Shown: piece by piece, positions 11,663 through 22,768 of the stretch
How the letters are laid out: each line of letters starts with the position of its first letter
How positions within the stretch are numbered: the first letter of the stretch is position 1
Origin: Solanum dulcamara
Taxonomy: Eukaryota > Streptophyta > Magnoliopsida > Solanales > Solanaceae
Direction of reading: 5' to 3'
Length of the DNA: 64,000 nt
NCBI RefSeq assembly: GCF_947179165.1
Contig: NC_077242.1
Coordinates: 48,493,097 to 48,557,096, forward strand
The notes under the pieces: generated by a model
Databases searched by the model: none
The model's input: only the letters and a program-made list of their open reading frames with translations
Told to the model about the DNA's origin: nothing
Made by a program: the position numbers and the translations under genes

Positions 11663-14600
11663 TGTCACGCCCCGGAAGGGTACCCTAGACGTAACCGGCA
11701 CTCAGAAACCATTTCTGGCTCCCAAGCAAACCACATAGCCTGATCAGACATCCGTTCATCCATTCAATCAGCGAAAGAATTAAAATAAGGAGAATAGTCG
11801 GTGGACAACTCAAATTATTAATCTAACTCAAAGAATAAAGGCCATGGGCCAACAATTCAACTCCGATATTTGTCAGTTAAAAATAGTTTGACAAGAATAA
11901 TTCAAGGAATGAAATACTCAATCGACCTATCACTATCTAGTTTATGAAGCCTCTATCACTACTATCTAATTGGTGCCAATGACATGTTCATGGCTACCTC
12001 AAATCAAAATGAAAAGGGCTAACTCGATGTAAGAATACATAAGCGGTGTCCTCCGAATGTAGGGGAGGACTCACCAATACTCTGAGTGCGAATAGATCCC
12101 CAATGATGCTCCTATTGATAATCTCTTAAACTTGTCTCTGCATCATGAAATGATGCAGGTCCAAATGGATGTCAGTACATGGAATGTACGAGTATGTAAT
12201 ATGGCAAAATAGAACATACCTCAAGGAAGAATAACATCGGTCCACATATCTCAAATCAGAAAGATAAGAGAGACTCAAATAAGGCATCATAAGTCTAAAG
12301 TAAGAACACAGTTTAGACAGAGAGTTCAATCAAATCATTTACAATTCGATCCCTTTCAATCATGTACAATCCGATCCAATCCAATCTAATCACAATTCAT
12401 CTAACCCAATCTGATTATATACAATCAACTTAAAATTCAACTCAATAATCAAATCCAATCTAATCACATACCATTCTATTCAATCCAATCACAATTCATC
12501 TAACCCAATCCGATTATATACAATCAACTCAAAGGACTCAACTCCATAAATATGCAAATTAAAATATGCAATGTTTTACAATTCAACTCAATCATCTACA
12601 ATCACCATCAAACCAATCATATCAAGCACAATCCATTTAATTAGGAATTTCTCTAACCGACAACTATCACCATATGAGCGAGTGATAGTACAACAATCTG
12701 ACGTTGTTGCCACGTATGTCCATACTTTCCCAGGGTATGAACGATCAACCAATCATGGATCCATAACTAATCAAGTCCTATCATGTTAGGACAATAAAAT
12801 GGGAAACGTCTGACTTTAACGGTTTGATTCCATGAGAAGCATCTAACTTTAACAGTTCAATCCCCTCCTACATTTGGCAACGTAGTTTATTGGTTCGAGT
12901 AGGGACTATACTCTTACCCAATTCGGTGCTCGATACTCCTTCCAAGACTCAATATGTTCATATCTATCAAGTGAGTAAAATACTCAAAATACTTATTTAG
13001 TCTCATTGGACTCTTTTTAAATCAACTCATTTAGTCTCATTGGACTCTTTTCAAAACTCAATCAAATCTGGCCTCCTTGGACCTTCTTTCAAATCGACTC
13101 ATCTCAAATCATCAAACTCTTCTCTTTAAAATTTATACAATCTCAACTCAATCTCAAAAATCAGCATTTTTAAAGTAAAAATGCTCAACTCATTTATACT
13201 CAAAATACTCATGTTCAAAAATAATTAAAAGACTTCTCAAACTCAACTCATGCTTAAACTCTTTTTTAAAATCATAGATGGAAATAATCATTCTTTAAAA
13301 CTCAAAATAATGTATAAATAGTTTATGCAAAAATGCTCACAATCATTTATTTAAAACTCCTTCTCAAGAGATCATTTATTTCCAAAATGCTCATAAGACT
13401 CCAATCAATCAAATTATGCAAATCACATATCACATAATTACATTAGACTCCAATCTACTTCATCACACAACATCCTCATCAACATAGCATCTTCATTCAT
13501 ATCATCGTCAAGTATCATCATTCATAGCATCATCAAACATCATCATCACATCATCATCAAACATCAACTCTAAAAGCCTTATTTAATTCTACATCCATTT
13601 ATAGAAACAAAAGTGATATTCTAGCTCTACCAATATTTTAATTCTTTTTATGCCATTTACATTCATAACTATTCCAATTCATTCTTCTCATTTCAATCAA
13701 CACATATACCCAAACCATCCATCTCAAACTCAAGACAAATTATGACCAAAAAAATTCTCATCTTGGGTTCATGTGAAGGAAACATGAATCCATACTCTCA
13801 ACAAAACTCAACTCAAGAATACCATCAATACATATTAATTTATATGCAAAGATCCATTTGTAGTCAATAATATGAAAGATAACTATTTAGTAACTCAATC
13901 ATTAAAATCATCCATCAATTTCTAGCATATGAAAATATTCTAGGGTTTAGGTAAATTTCAAGGAAAATCTTCCTAAAAGGTTCAAATTCTTCACAACTCC
14001 TATCCAACACATCAATGGGCATATGGAAGAACTCAATCCATATTTTAGGTTAGCCTTACATACCTTAGAGTAGATTTTAAAGAAACCTTGTTGTTAGGTC
14101 TTCAATGGAAAGCTTGAATCCTTGAATCTTGAGGGAAAATCTTGTTGGAGATGATTTGAGAGAGAAGGAGATGAGAATTAGGGTTCTTTGGAGAGGCAAA
14201 AGACTGAAAATTATCATCCAAAATGCGTCCAAGTTGTATATATAGGTATTAGGTAATTTTCCCAAAATGCCCCTCCAAACTCTGGAAATCGAGACAAGTC
14301 CGCAACAGGTCCGCGACGCGGACCTGTCAAGCACCTTTCTGGTCGACAAAAAATGAAATCTGGAAAAATTGTCAAAGTTCGCTGCAGGTCCGCGATGCGG
14401 ACCTCTCTGTTCGACCAATCATAAATTTTGACTCCAAACTCAGAAAAATACAATCTTGGTAGCGTTGGAAAGAAGACTCAAAGACCTTTAATTTGATAGA
14501 TTATGGACCACCCAATTCATTGTATTCTAGGAGTTATGGTCGTTTGAAGTTTACCCTTATACGAACTCATTCGAAAACTTAGGCGAAACGAATTCTTTGG

Positions 14601-14770
14601 ACTCGGCTTTGTTCTAGGGATACCTTATGACCCTAAATCATATCTTATACACTTCAAATACTTAGGAATTGATCCTAACTCATATATACAACTAGGAGTC
14701 ACCGAGTTCGATCCTACACGCACATGAAGAATGGCTTGAGTTTTGGTGGAAAAAAATACGGGGTGTTACA
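11663..14770 (-). mobile_element. Solo gypsy LTR, 3.1 kb, inserted in LINE endonuclease
   Basis: Ends are TG..CA (element 5' end TGTAACACCCCG at plus 14770; 3' end GCGTGACA at plus 11663), with GAAGT on both sides. No internal region remains, so LTR-LTR recombination is the likely origin. A TATATATA box lies at 14236-14245 on the reverse strand. Upstream of it U3 has a perfect inverted repeat with ACAGGTCCGCG arms (14305-14327) and a second with AGGTCCGC arms (14386-14404). A stem with CTGCATCA/TGATGCAG arms is at 12138-12158 and a GTCAGTACATGGAATGTA box at 12171-12188. Much of the remainder is a low-complexity AATC/CTCAA-rich text. Confidence 0.92.
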
Positions 14771-14775
14771 GAAGT
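14771..14775. repeat. Target site duplication GAAGT (right)
   Basis: Matches 11658-11662. With the LTR removed the LINE endonuclease reading resumes here. Confidence 0.9.
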
Positions 14776-15060
14776 ACTCTACTGATCATCAGAGTCTAGC
14801 ACAGTACAAACAATGTTATAGCTCCAAAAAATCCATATCTTACCATTGTGATTACAAATGTCCTTGTCCATCCTAAGGTTATTCTTACAAGTGTTAAGCT
14901 GCGAGTTATAAGAAAAAGGCTCAAGAATGACAATAAGAGACAACTTGTGGACATTATTGAGATTTTGAAGCCTTTTCAAAGCACCTTTGGTGTTAATGCT
15001 TCTAACATTCTAACAAATGGTTTTAATCATTGGAAACCTTTACTTCTAGATCTTGTGTTG
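14776..15060 (-). pseudogene. LINE endonuclease N-terminal part
   Basis: The reverse strand reads NVRSINTKGALKRLQNLNNV, then LSLIVILEPFSYNSQ and GKIWIFWSYNIVCTVLDSDD. This is the beginning of the plant L1-type endonuclease domain (normally W-N-x-R-G, then E-P). It continues the 10591-11657 remnant across the solo LTR. Small frameshifts are present. Confidence 0.85.
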
Positions 15061-15757
15061 GGTATGCCATTGTTAGTAGATGTACTAGTAGAAGTAGGTT
15101 TAATTGTTTGTATTTTTTTCTTCTTGCCTCTAGGAGATAGACCCTTCTTATTAGTCACTTGTTGAATATCTTCATGAATATCACTATCTAAAGTAGACCC
15201 AAAAGCTTTGATTAAATGTTCACTAGTCTCCTCTTCTTCATCATCTTTATCATCGATAGACTAAGTATCTTTTTCAGGTTCATCTCAGAGTCGATAGGTC
15301 TATACTCATTATTATTATCAAGAGGGCTCAAAGGTACAGTGTTTAGAGTGCAAGGGTCTTTGGGACTGTCTTGTCTCTTTTGTTGAGTTTGAGAGGGAGA
15401 GACATTTCCTTTGTTAACAACTTCCTTTTGTTATCTCTTCTGACTTGTTTTTCTCTTCTTCTAATTCAATTTGTTTTGGGACTTCTTGTTAAGAGGCCAA
15501 ACACTTTGTTTAATAATACCCATACCAGCACTTGTAGATGAAACAAAAGTAAGAGTATTATATAAATATTGTGCAAATGCAATCACTTTTGGAGATTTTT
15601 CAAAAGCTTTTTTTAGGATTTTCTTGGACAAGTTCTACCAAAGAAGCATATCTTATACTACCTAAATATTGAACATTCAAGTTCTGAGTAGGAACCCCAT
15701 TATTCTGAGTCTAACCAATTTTATTAGACGTCAGCTCTGTACAAGTGACACCAGTGA
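15061..15757 (-). pseudogene. LINE 5' coding region (ORF1-like), degraded
   Basis: Upstream of the endonuclease, reverse-strand fragments such as VWPLNKKSQNK and KRKTSQKR are basic and lysine-rich, followed by a Ser/Pro/Gln and acidic stretch. This resembles the gag-like/linker part before the endonuclease in plant LINEs, but no diagnostic motif is visible. The left border is continuous with the endonuclease; the right border meets a putative primer site and LTR. Confidence 0.45.
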
Positions 15758-15779
15758 ACCTAGAGGTTTGATACCAACT
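15758..15779 (-). other. Possible tRNA-Met primer-binding site beside LTR
   Basis: Immediately inside the LTR terminus the reverse strand reads AGTTGGTATCAAACC, close to the TGGTATCAGAGC core. The adjoining internal sequence is not recognisable gag, so only a short internal stub may remain. Confidence 0.5.
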
Positions 15780-16740
15780 TGTCACAATCTTATTTCTCTA
15801 TTCATTATGGTACCTACTATAACTCACGAGTAGGTAAGCTAGCTTGCAATCCAAAATGACAAGTAATGGGTGTAAGGACAGAAATCAAGCAAAAAATATA
15901 ATTGGAACATAAAATAAGCGGAAACTCATAAAATAAGTGGAAGCCAATACTCTAACAATTTTCAGCAACAACAAGAAAAACCCATGAAGAATTGAGTCCA
16001 GAAGTTCTCTAATCTAAGGGAAAAGAGCCCAAAATGGTCTTAAATTGACTACAGGTACCGCAAAAGTGACCATTTAAGCCACTAAAGCGGATGGCCTCAA
16101 GAAGGAGACCTCTACTAAAGGGATCCTTGGCTGCTAAAGCAGCTGGCAGGCAGGCCGGTTACCGCTAAAGTATAGCCCTAACCGCTAAGGTGAAGCCCAC
16201 TTAAGCGATGCCAGGTCCACTTAAGTGGCTGGCCCCTTGTTGGCCTAGCATGTTAAAGCAGAACCCTGACTACTAAATCGGCGACCTCTTAAGCCATGTC
16301 ATGGCCTCTTAAGTGGCTGCACCGGCATGGGGCACTTTAGCTTGAGATTCATTCGGAACCCCATTCGCACAAAAGAGGGTCGTCTCAATATAAAATGGGT
16401 CTCACACTTAAGCGTCATTTTTAGCTAATTTTCATAAGGGGGCTCAAAATTAGCCAGAAAGCCTTGGGATCTGTACGAAAGGTCGTTCCAAACCAAACTC
16501 AATATTCCGAAGCTACAGTTAAAATTCCATTTTGAGGTTGTTTACCAGATGTTTTGACCAAAGTCAACTATTCAAGTTTTAAAAGCTCCAAAACATATAA
16601 ACTTGTATAAAAATAAAACGAATGATCAAGCGACCAAATAGTCAGTACTAGCAAGTCATAAATAATTTGGGGTCATTATAGAAATGCTCTAAACAATGAA
16701 AAGAGGGTATAACACATAAATGACTTGAAGGGTCATTACA
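15780..16740 (-). repeat. Gypsy LTR, TGTAATGACCC family (961 bp)
   Basis: In element orientation it opens TGTAATGACCCTTCAAG and closes GATTGTGACA. The opening resembles the LTRs at 49313-52114 and 55099-57440. U3 repeats the words ACCGCTAAAG, TGCTAAAGCAG and ACTTAAGCG (about 16060-16270). No 5-base duplication is seen at the edges (CAACT left, GATAG right), so it is not a clean solo LTR. Confidence 0.7.
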
Positions 16741-17199
16741 GATAGACTACACAGTAGACGCTAAAAAATCTCACTAGCGCCATGTAATCTTGTCTGATGA
16801 AGACTTCTTCAACTTGATTTGGCTAAGACATACTTTTGTAAGACGAAGGTAACTATCTTTTTTTTCCCCCTTTTTCGTTGATATTTGATGTAGGATTCTG
16901 AAAACTGTAAGACTGTTTTGCTACAGTGAACACCTACTAATGCACTAATGGATCTTTTGTTGTCTAATCCGTGCATAATCCCAAATAAGTTCTTGTTGCT
17001 TTCATTTCTTATCCTACAGTAAATTTATTTTTCGTAATTCGTTGAAATCTGACAGAATAAGCTCTTAGGAACTAATATCACCATCTAAATTCCGCCAAAT
17101 TAATTTCCATGCATTCCTATAGTGTAAGTATCTTGATGATCCTTGATTGTTTTTAGTTCCTGCAATAGCATGTTCCTATCTGCATATGTTACTGCACCA
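16741..17199. other. No recognisable feature
   Basis: Unassigned AT-rich stretch with a T/C-rich run near 16858-16875. A short lysine/serine-rich reverse-strand reading near 16780-16830 is too short to assign. Confidence 0.4.
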
Positions 17200-17825
17200 A
17201 TTTACAAAACAAAAAAAATTGTTATGCACTTTTATAATCCTTATATTAGGAATATATTGTGCATCTAATAGTATCAATGCGTTCTCTTCTTTTGGAACAT
17301 CCTGAAATGAATCAAATAGTTTAAGTTTTGTTCATGTAAAAAAGAATATTATATTAATGAAAAATTCAGTCATCTTGTTGACCTCCCTCATCACATGCTT
17401 TACCTCAACTTGACCATTCCTTATTAACCAACAGATCTTCTTAATGAGTAGACTGATGCACCAAGGTATTTTCAAATTCCATCCAAAGTCTTAGATAGAA
17501 TAAAAGAATCAGGCTCTAGCATAGCATGGGTCAATTGTTGTTCCAAATAATATTGTAATCTCTTCTTCAAAGCCATAGGCTCTATCTCTAGATTAGTTTT
17601 CACACCAAAATAGTGAGAATGTGCATATATGAAATCACCCTTCCAATCCCTTATGCAAAAAACTCCAGCACTTGGCCCGGGGTTATCTTTGGAGACTCTA
17701 TTAGAGCTACACTTGTAAAATCCAGGTTTAAGAGTCTTCCAGTATACCATCGTAGGAACAATACATGGCTTATACCTCTCTAAGAATTTGATTAGAGTAG
17801 GCCACTCTTCAGAAATGTTCCTCAA
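17200..17825 (-). pseudogene. Second LINE: RNase H domain and 3' tail
   Basis: A 117-codon open piece (17472-17825) is a recognisable plant RNase H-like domain: VYWKTLKPGFYKCSSNRVSK, DNPGPSAGVFCIRDWKGDF, then TNLEIEPMALKKRL. The first catalytic Asp (usually N-x-D-G) is changed to S-S-N. About 270 bases of AT-rich sequence to its left are probably the LINE 3' untranslated tail; no clean poly(A) is seen. The LINE continues upstream (to the right). Confidence 0.8.
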
Positions 17826-18817
17826 TCAAGGTATCTAACAATAGTTAGTTTGTGAAGATGTCTGTTTATTTAGTCACCATGTTTCACATTATTCCTCCTT
17901 TTAAAAAAAATTCATAATATCAGCCAGGGACAAAATTAAATAAAGGTCTCAGCTTAGGGACACAATCTGCATTCTACCATTCATAAATTGAGTCCTTAAG
18001 TTGTATAAAAGGACCCTCAACATCAGCTGAACTAGTAAACATTCCCCACAACCTCTTAGCATCAGGACATGATACAAAAAGATGTTGAAAACTTTCATTA
18101 CCCATAAAATCATAACAACAACCAATGCACCACCGCTTCAAGACCAATACTGGCTAGAAATTCTCCAATAAAAATTCTTCTCTTAGTCAACCTCTAGAAA
18201 AAGAATTTATCTTGAAAGGTACTCTCTTTTCCTAGATCTTCAAATAATCTTCATCTCTAATCCCAGGTGTCCTCATAATATTCCATTTAGATTTTATAGA
18301 AAAATTTAGCATTCAACATGGTTAATCCCTTTCCGCATATTCTTGCACTATATCTACCTTACTAATGATATGTTCTATTCTACCACAAAATTAAAAAATA
18401 AGTGCTTCAGTAAATTTTCATTTCACCTTCCTCCTTCAATCAGTTTATTTAAGATATAGGTAAATAGTAACGTAAATATCCAAGCTGAGTCCAATTGTCA
18501 AACATGATACTAGAGTATCCATAGTTAGGCTGCCACCAATTTTTTTTATCAATGAAATCTCTAGCCATTAGCATATGTTTCCAAGTTTGTGATCATCCTC
18601 TCCATTCCATTATTTGGGGTCTTTGCCTTTTGTAATATTTATTCCACATAAAAGGGAGATCATATATTGTTTTTAATTCTAAAATTCAATCATAGTTTTG
18701 CAAACCTTCTCTAGAGATATCAAACAAATACCTAAAATCTAAGCCTCCCTTCTTTTTGAGTGAACATATATCTGATCATGCAATTCAGTATTTATTTCTA
18801 CCCACTTTCTTAAAATT
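17826..18817 (-). pseudogene. Second LINE: zinc-binding RT-associated region
   Basis: Around 18020-18130 the reverse strand encodes ESFQHLFVSCPDAKRLWGMF, a clear zf-RVT motif of plant LINE proteins. The rest is heavily frameshifted. It links RT to RNase H of the same element. Confidence 0.75.
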
Positions 18818-19515
18818 TCAAAGAAATCTAGAAAACACTCTATGAAGATCATGAATAGCACATTTAGGAGGAATGATGACTGAAAGCTGATATATAGGAA
18901 CATTCTTTAAAATATTGTTAATTAAAATTACTTTATCTCCAAAGAAAAGTAACTTACTGTTCTCGACATGCACCTTATTTTGTACCTTTTTCAGTTCTGC
19001 AAAATGTGTTTTTTCCCTGACATGCCCAATTGGGCATCCAAGGTCTGTAAGAGGAAAATTATCTCCTGAAAAGCCAATACAGTCCTCTATCAGTTGAATA
19101 TCTACATGAGCAGCTTTGTTATGAAAAAACACCATTTTCTCCGTTAATTTCCTAGCCTGATTGTTTCTCATAGTCCTGTAGTGTTTTCATATACAGCTTT
19201 AAAGAAAAAATGTCACCATTGACAACAATAATTATGTCATCAACATAGCCTAAGAGATTGATCTTCTCACTCCACTTAGGTAAATCAAACCCTTTGAATT
19301 CAGGATATGAGAAAAGATTATTCAGAAGCCTCGCAAACACTTCAACAGTTAAGATGAATAAAAAAGGAGATAAAGAATTTTCTTGCTAGACCCCTCTAAT
19401 TGAATGAAAAAAATTACAAACTTGTCCATTAATCAACATAGAATATCAATTATTTGCCACTAACCTCCAAATTTTGTAGGTAATAAATCTGTCAAAACCC
19501 AATTTGCCACTAACC
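18818..19515 (-). pseudogene. Second LINE: reverse transcriptase, 5' truncated
   Basis: The catalytic motif GYVDDIIIV is intact (YVDD at 19236-19247). Downstream are the thumb motifs NFPLTDLGCPIG and SKLLFFGDKVILINNILKNV. Upstream, SLSPFLFILTVEVFARLL is present in a broken frame. Recognisable LINE sequence stops near 19515, so this copy looks 5' truncated, as is common for LINEs. A short repeat of TTTGCCACTAACCTC occurs near 19451 and 19502. Confidence 0.85.
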
Positions 19516-20106
19516 TCTAAAATACTGGTTCTACTGTACCTATTTTGTGATTACCTTATTTTTAAGAGTTTCGAAAGTTACATATTTCAAGAAAATATGT
19601 ATTCTTCTATTTAATCAAATGTGTAAATAAAAATTTCAAGCGTGTGACAAAAATGTTTATTCAATTTCTTACATTTCATAAAATTAAATGCATCTGAACC
19701 TTCTATTGATAATTTCTTAAAAAGTTATCACTTTATTTTTAATATAATTAGTTATGAATCTAACTTTTATTTTTGGTTGTTAAACACTCAGACCCTTGCA
19801 AAAGAGATATATTATTCAAACTGGCATTTTGTTTTGGATTTTCATAGTTACGAGGGTTTAAGTGTGTATAATACTGTGTTAGTTTCAATTTGTTTAGATG
19901 GTTTTGTATTTGGCATGAAATTTAATAAAGCAATGAAGACTGTTAAATCTTATGGTCTTAAACTAAAGATATATATAAAATGTATAAAATGTATTTTAAT
20001 CTTGTGATTTTAAACATGTCATGTAGAAAGTTAAAATTAAACAATTGTTAAAAAATGAGAAAAACATTCTTTTAAAATAGGCTAAAACAAATTAAAACAA
20101 AGGAAC
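19516..20106. other. AT-rich DNA without recognised gene
   Basis: No coding, repeat or RNA signal I can support. A 76-codon plus-strand frame here has no recognisable domain and is AT-biased. Confidence 0.5.
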
Positions 20107-20108
20107 TA

Positions 20109-20850
20109 CTCCCTTTGCTTCTAAATACTTGTTATCAATATTTCAGAAAATTAAGATATAATTTAGTATATTTTTTCCATTTTACCTTGGGAGTAATTCT
20201 TTTTGGATGTAAAACAGTAACTAATTTAGGATAGAAAATGTTGATTTACTCTTCCAATCTCTTTATTTATGGTTGTTTAGATAATTTATCAGTACATTTT
20301 TCATTTATTGAAGAAAGAGAACACTTTTTATTAATTGAAAACAGATGATTAAAAAAATAAGGATATGATAGTAAAAATATATATTTTTCTTAGGTAATAT
20401 TAAGTGAATTTGTGAGATATTGTACATCCATTAAGAAAAAATTGTAAGACATATATTGAACATCACTTTTCTATTTTGCCCTTTTAGTTATTCTCAAATT
20501 ATTCTTAAAAATAGACATAATTCAAAGTAAAATTATAATTATGAGCAATTAACTCTGTTTAACTTATCATCGAAAAAATATAAATAAAGGCAAAAATGGA
20601 AAAAATTTACTACTCTCTTAAACATTAAACACTGAACAATGAATATTTTGAATATTGAAACTCAAAAAAATTCAATTATAATAAACTAGAGGGAGTAGTT
20701 TCTTAAAGTCGTGCAAATAAAAATGTGACACTGAACAATGAATATTTTGAATATTGAAACTCAAAAAAATTCAATTGTAATAAACTAGAGAGAGTAGTTT
20801 CTTAAAGTCGTGCTAACAAAAATGTGAAAAGTGTTTAGAAATAGAGGGAG
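20109..20850. mobile_element. Stowaway/mariner-like non-autonomous element (742 bp)
   Basis: Left end CTCCCTTTGCTTCTAAATAC and right end GTTTAGAAATAGAGGGAG form an imperfect terminal inverted repeat. TA dinucleotides flank both ends (20107-20108, 20851-20852), the Stowaway/Tc1-mariner signature. The interior is AT-rich with no transposase. It contains a 99 bp tandem duplication (20629-20826) that carries extra copies of the right-end motif. Confidence 0.7.
20629..20826. repeat. 99 bp tandem duplication
   Basis: The unit starting ACACTGAACAATGAATATTT at 20629 recurs at 20728 with only a few differences. Each copy includes an AGAGGGAGTAG-like motif resembling the element terminus. Confidence 0.9.
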
Positions 20851-20852
20851 TA

Positions 20853-21935
20853 GCATTAGTAATTTTGTTTAATTTACTTGATAAAATTTAAACTATTTAA
20901 ATGAGTTTAATACTATTCCCTGTATCCGACTTTCTCAGTTTTAATAAATTGAATTGAAGGGAATATGTTAACCGCATTCCCAAATTTATAAAATTTTGCA
21001 TTTGCATCGTGACGTCGGCTAGTCTTTTGGTCTATGTTTCCGTGTCAAATTGTAGCAAGAAAAGTCTCGTTTTCAAATAAAGAGAATGTTGCGGCATTTC
21101 CGCATTTTCAAATTTGAAAAAGGTCGGAAATGTTTTTTTTTTAAAATAAAGATTTATTTATATATTATATACATCATTACAAGAATGACGGGCAATAATG
21201 ATAGCATCAAAGTGTTACGATTACAATCATCCAAAATACATATCAGCTGCTTTAGAATTGGCTTAAAAATTGGTTAAAGTTATTTTTAGATTATGAAAGT
21301 GTTTGATAAATTTAAAAATGACTTAAAATATGTTTAAAATTAAAAGTAGAATTTTTTTATTTTATTTTTTTTTAACTTATAAGTGATTTAAATTTTTTTT
21401 TTTAATTTTTTAACTTAAAAACTATTTTTTTCCGTCAATTCAAACGGACTCTTAATCTAACAGAACTAGTTCCTTCTTCTACACTCGCAGAACATAGTTG
21501 GAACTGTCCATTCCACAGAGAGTACTACCTTACTTGCCCCAGGCCCAACTTTAGATCCTTCTATTTTGGACATGGCCAGTTAATTGCCGTGATCAAGATG
21601 CCACCATTAATTTTGTGAGTGTTTATTGCATGCATTTAAATTCTTCATCATTCGCAAGGTCTATATTCCCTCTTTGCCAATTTTACTGGCTCCTTATTGA
21701 TTTAGCACACCTTTTTAAGAAATAATCAGTGAAATGATAATTTTACTATATTATTTTATAAATATAATAAATTTAATATTTTAAAAAATGCAGTGAGAGA
21801 TGACTATAGTTAATATTAAGGATAAATTAAGAACTAAGGGATAAATTATATGTTGAAATTTTAAACTGAACAAGTAAAAATAGACATTAATTTTTAGCAT
21901 GATGAACAAGTAAAAGTGGACACAGAGAGTAATGT
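20853..21935. other. AT-rich intergenic DNA with MITE-like debris
   Basis: No gene recognised. Near 21906-21931 an AAGTAAAAGTGGACA word followed by AGAGAGTAATG looks like a decayed Stowaway-type terminus. Poly(T)/poly(A) runs are frequent at 21130-21430. Confidence 0.4.
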
Positions 21936-21942
21936 ATGTGTG

Positions 21943-21987
<45 letters not shown>
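21936..21987. repeat. TG/TA microsatellite at EPRV left edge
   Basis: A short TG-rich tract (21936-21950) passes into an uninterrupted TA run to about 21986. Viral sequence begins a few bases later at about 21991. Confidence 0.9.
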
Positions 21988-21989
<2 letters not shown>

Positions 21990-21990
21990 T

Positions 21991-22768
21991 AAATAAAAAC
22001 ATATTTTTTGGGGGAGAGTATAGGAAAATTAACAATCTTTTAAAGACTTACATGATTAGACTGAGAGAGGTTTTCCTTTTGGGAATCCCCGAAGAACTTT
22101 CACAAACTTGATAAAACTTTATTAAACAAACTTAGCTATTACACAAGGTTTGATTATACAAAGAAGGTAATTGATTTTTGGATAGTACTAGGAAACATGA
22201 AGGAAAGAGAAATATGTTGTGTTTTTTGCTTGGAGTTTTTTTTGAAGTTGTCTCCGTTATATTTTTTCTTCTACTGACTTAGTACATCTTATATAGATAT
22301 ACGATAAAGAAAATAAGTGGAGTTAAATGAAAAATGTGGCCTCAAAACAATTGGCCGATCAAATAAGATAAAATTCCATATAATGCAAGTCGGGTACGCA
22401 TTTGGGCCAAATCGTTACATGCATTATTAGTTTCTTTTCATACTTTAACTGACACGGACAGACGCATGATTATCAATTTTTCCCTTGTTGGAGGGTAGTG
22501 ATAAAGTAAGCACTTACATGACGAATGTGGGCATACCCACATGACACAATTCATTTATTTACATAGTAGGTGATAGTAGCCCATCCATGTTGCTGATCTC
22601 ATTTTCTCTTCTTTTTACCATGCTTTTCATCATTCATTCTTGTTACATTATTGTTGATATTTTTGTTTGTCTTTATCTTCGTGTCTTCACATGGTTGTCT
22701 TTATCTTCTTTTCTTCACATGTTACTAGAATAAGAATAGTCTCATGTCTTCACATGTTACTAAGATAA
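21991..22768 (-). promoter_or_regulatory. EPRV promoter and leader start, inverted copy
   Basis: This is the reverse complement of 28109-28889 with few changes. It has a TATATAAG box (22288-22295, reverse strand) and an AATAAA signal (22118-22123, reverse strand), spaced as in the other copy. Upstream is the palindromic GTGGGTATGCCCAC and a TGACG word (as-1-like) that the other copy has lost. The promoter points left, out of the locus. Confidence 0.85.

Noticed and set aside
14305..14327. Perfect palindrome as a transcription terminator
   Set aside because: No following U-tract and eukaryotic context; it lies upstream of a TATA box in U3.
14077..14453. Two overlapping reverse-strand frames of 113 and 79 codons
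   Set aside because: Fall in U3 of the solo LTR over the palindromes and TATA box; overlapping frames of no family.
15780..16740. Clean solo LTR with target duplication
   Set aside because: Flanking five bases differ (CAACT and GATAG) and a primer site follows one edge.
16741..16840. LINE ORF1 start (Lys/Ser-rich reading)
   Set aside because: Only about 16 residues long and immediately stopped; not enough to call.
19777..20007. 76-codon plus-strand frame in AT-rich DNA
   Set aside because: No recognisable motif, no neighbours, composition like the surrounding DNA.
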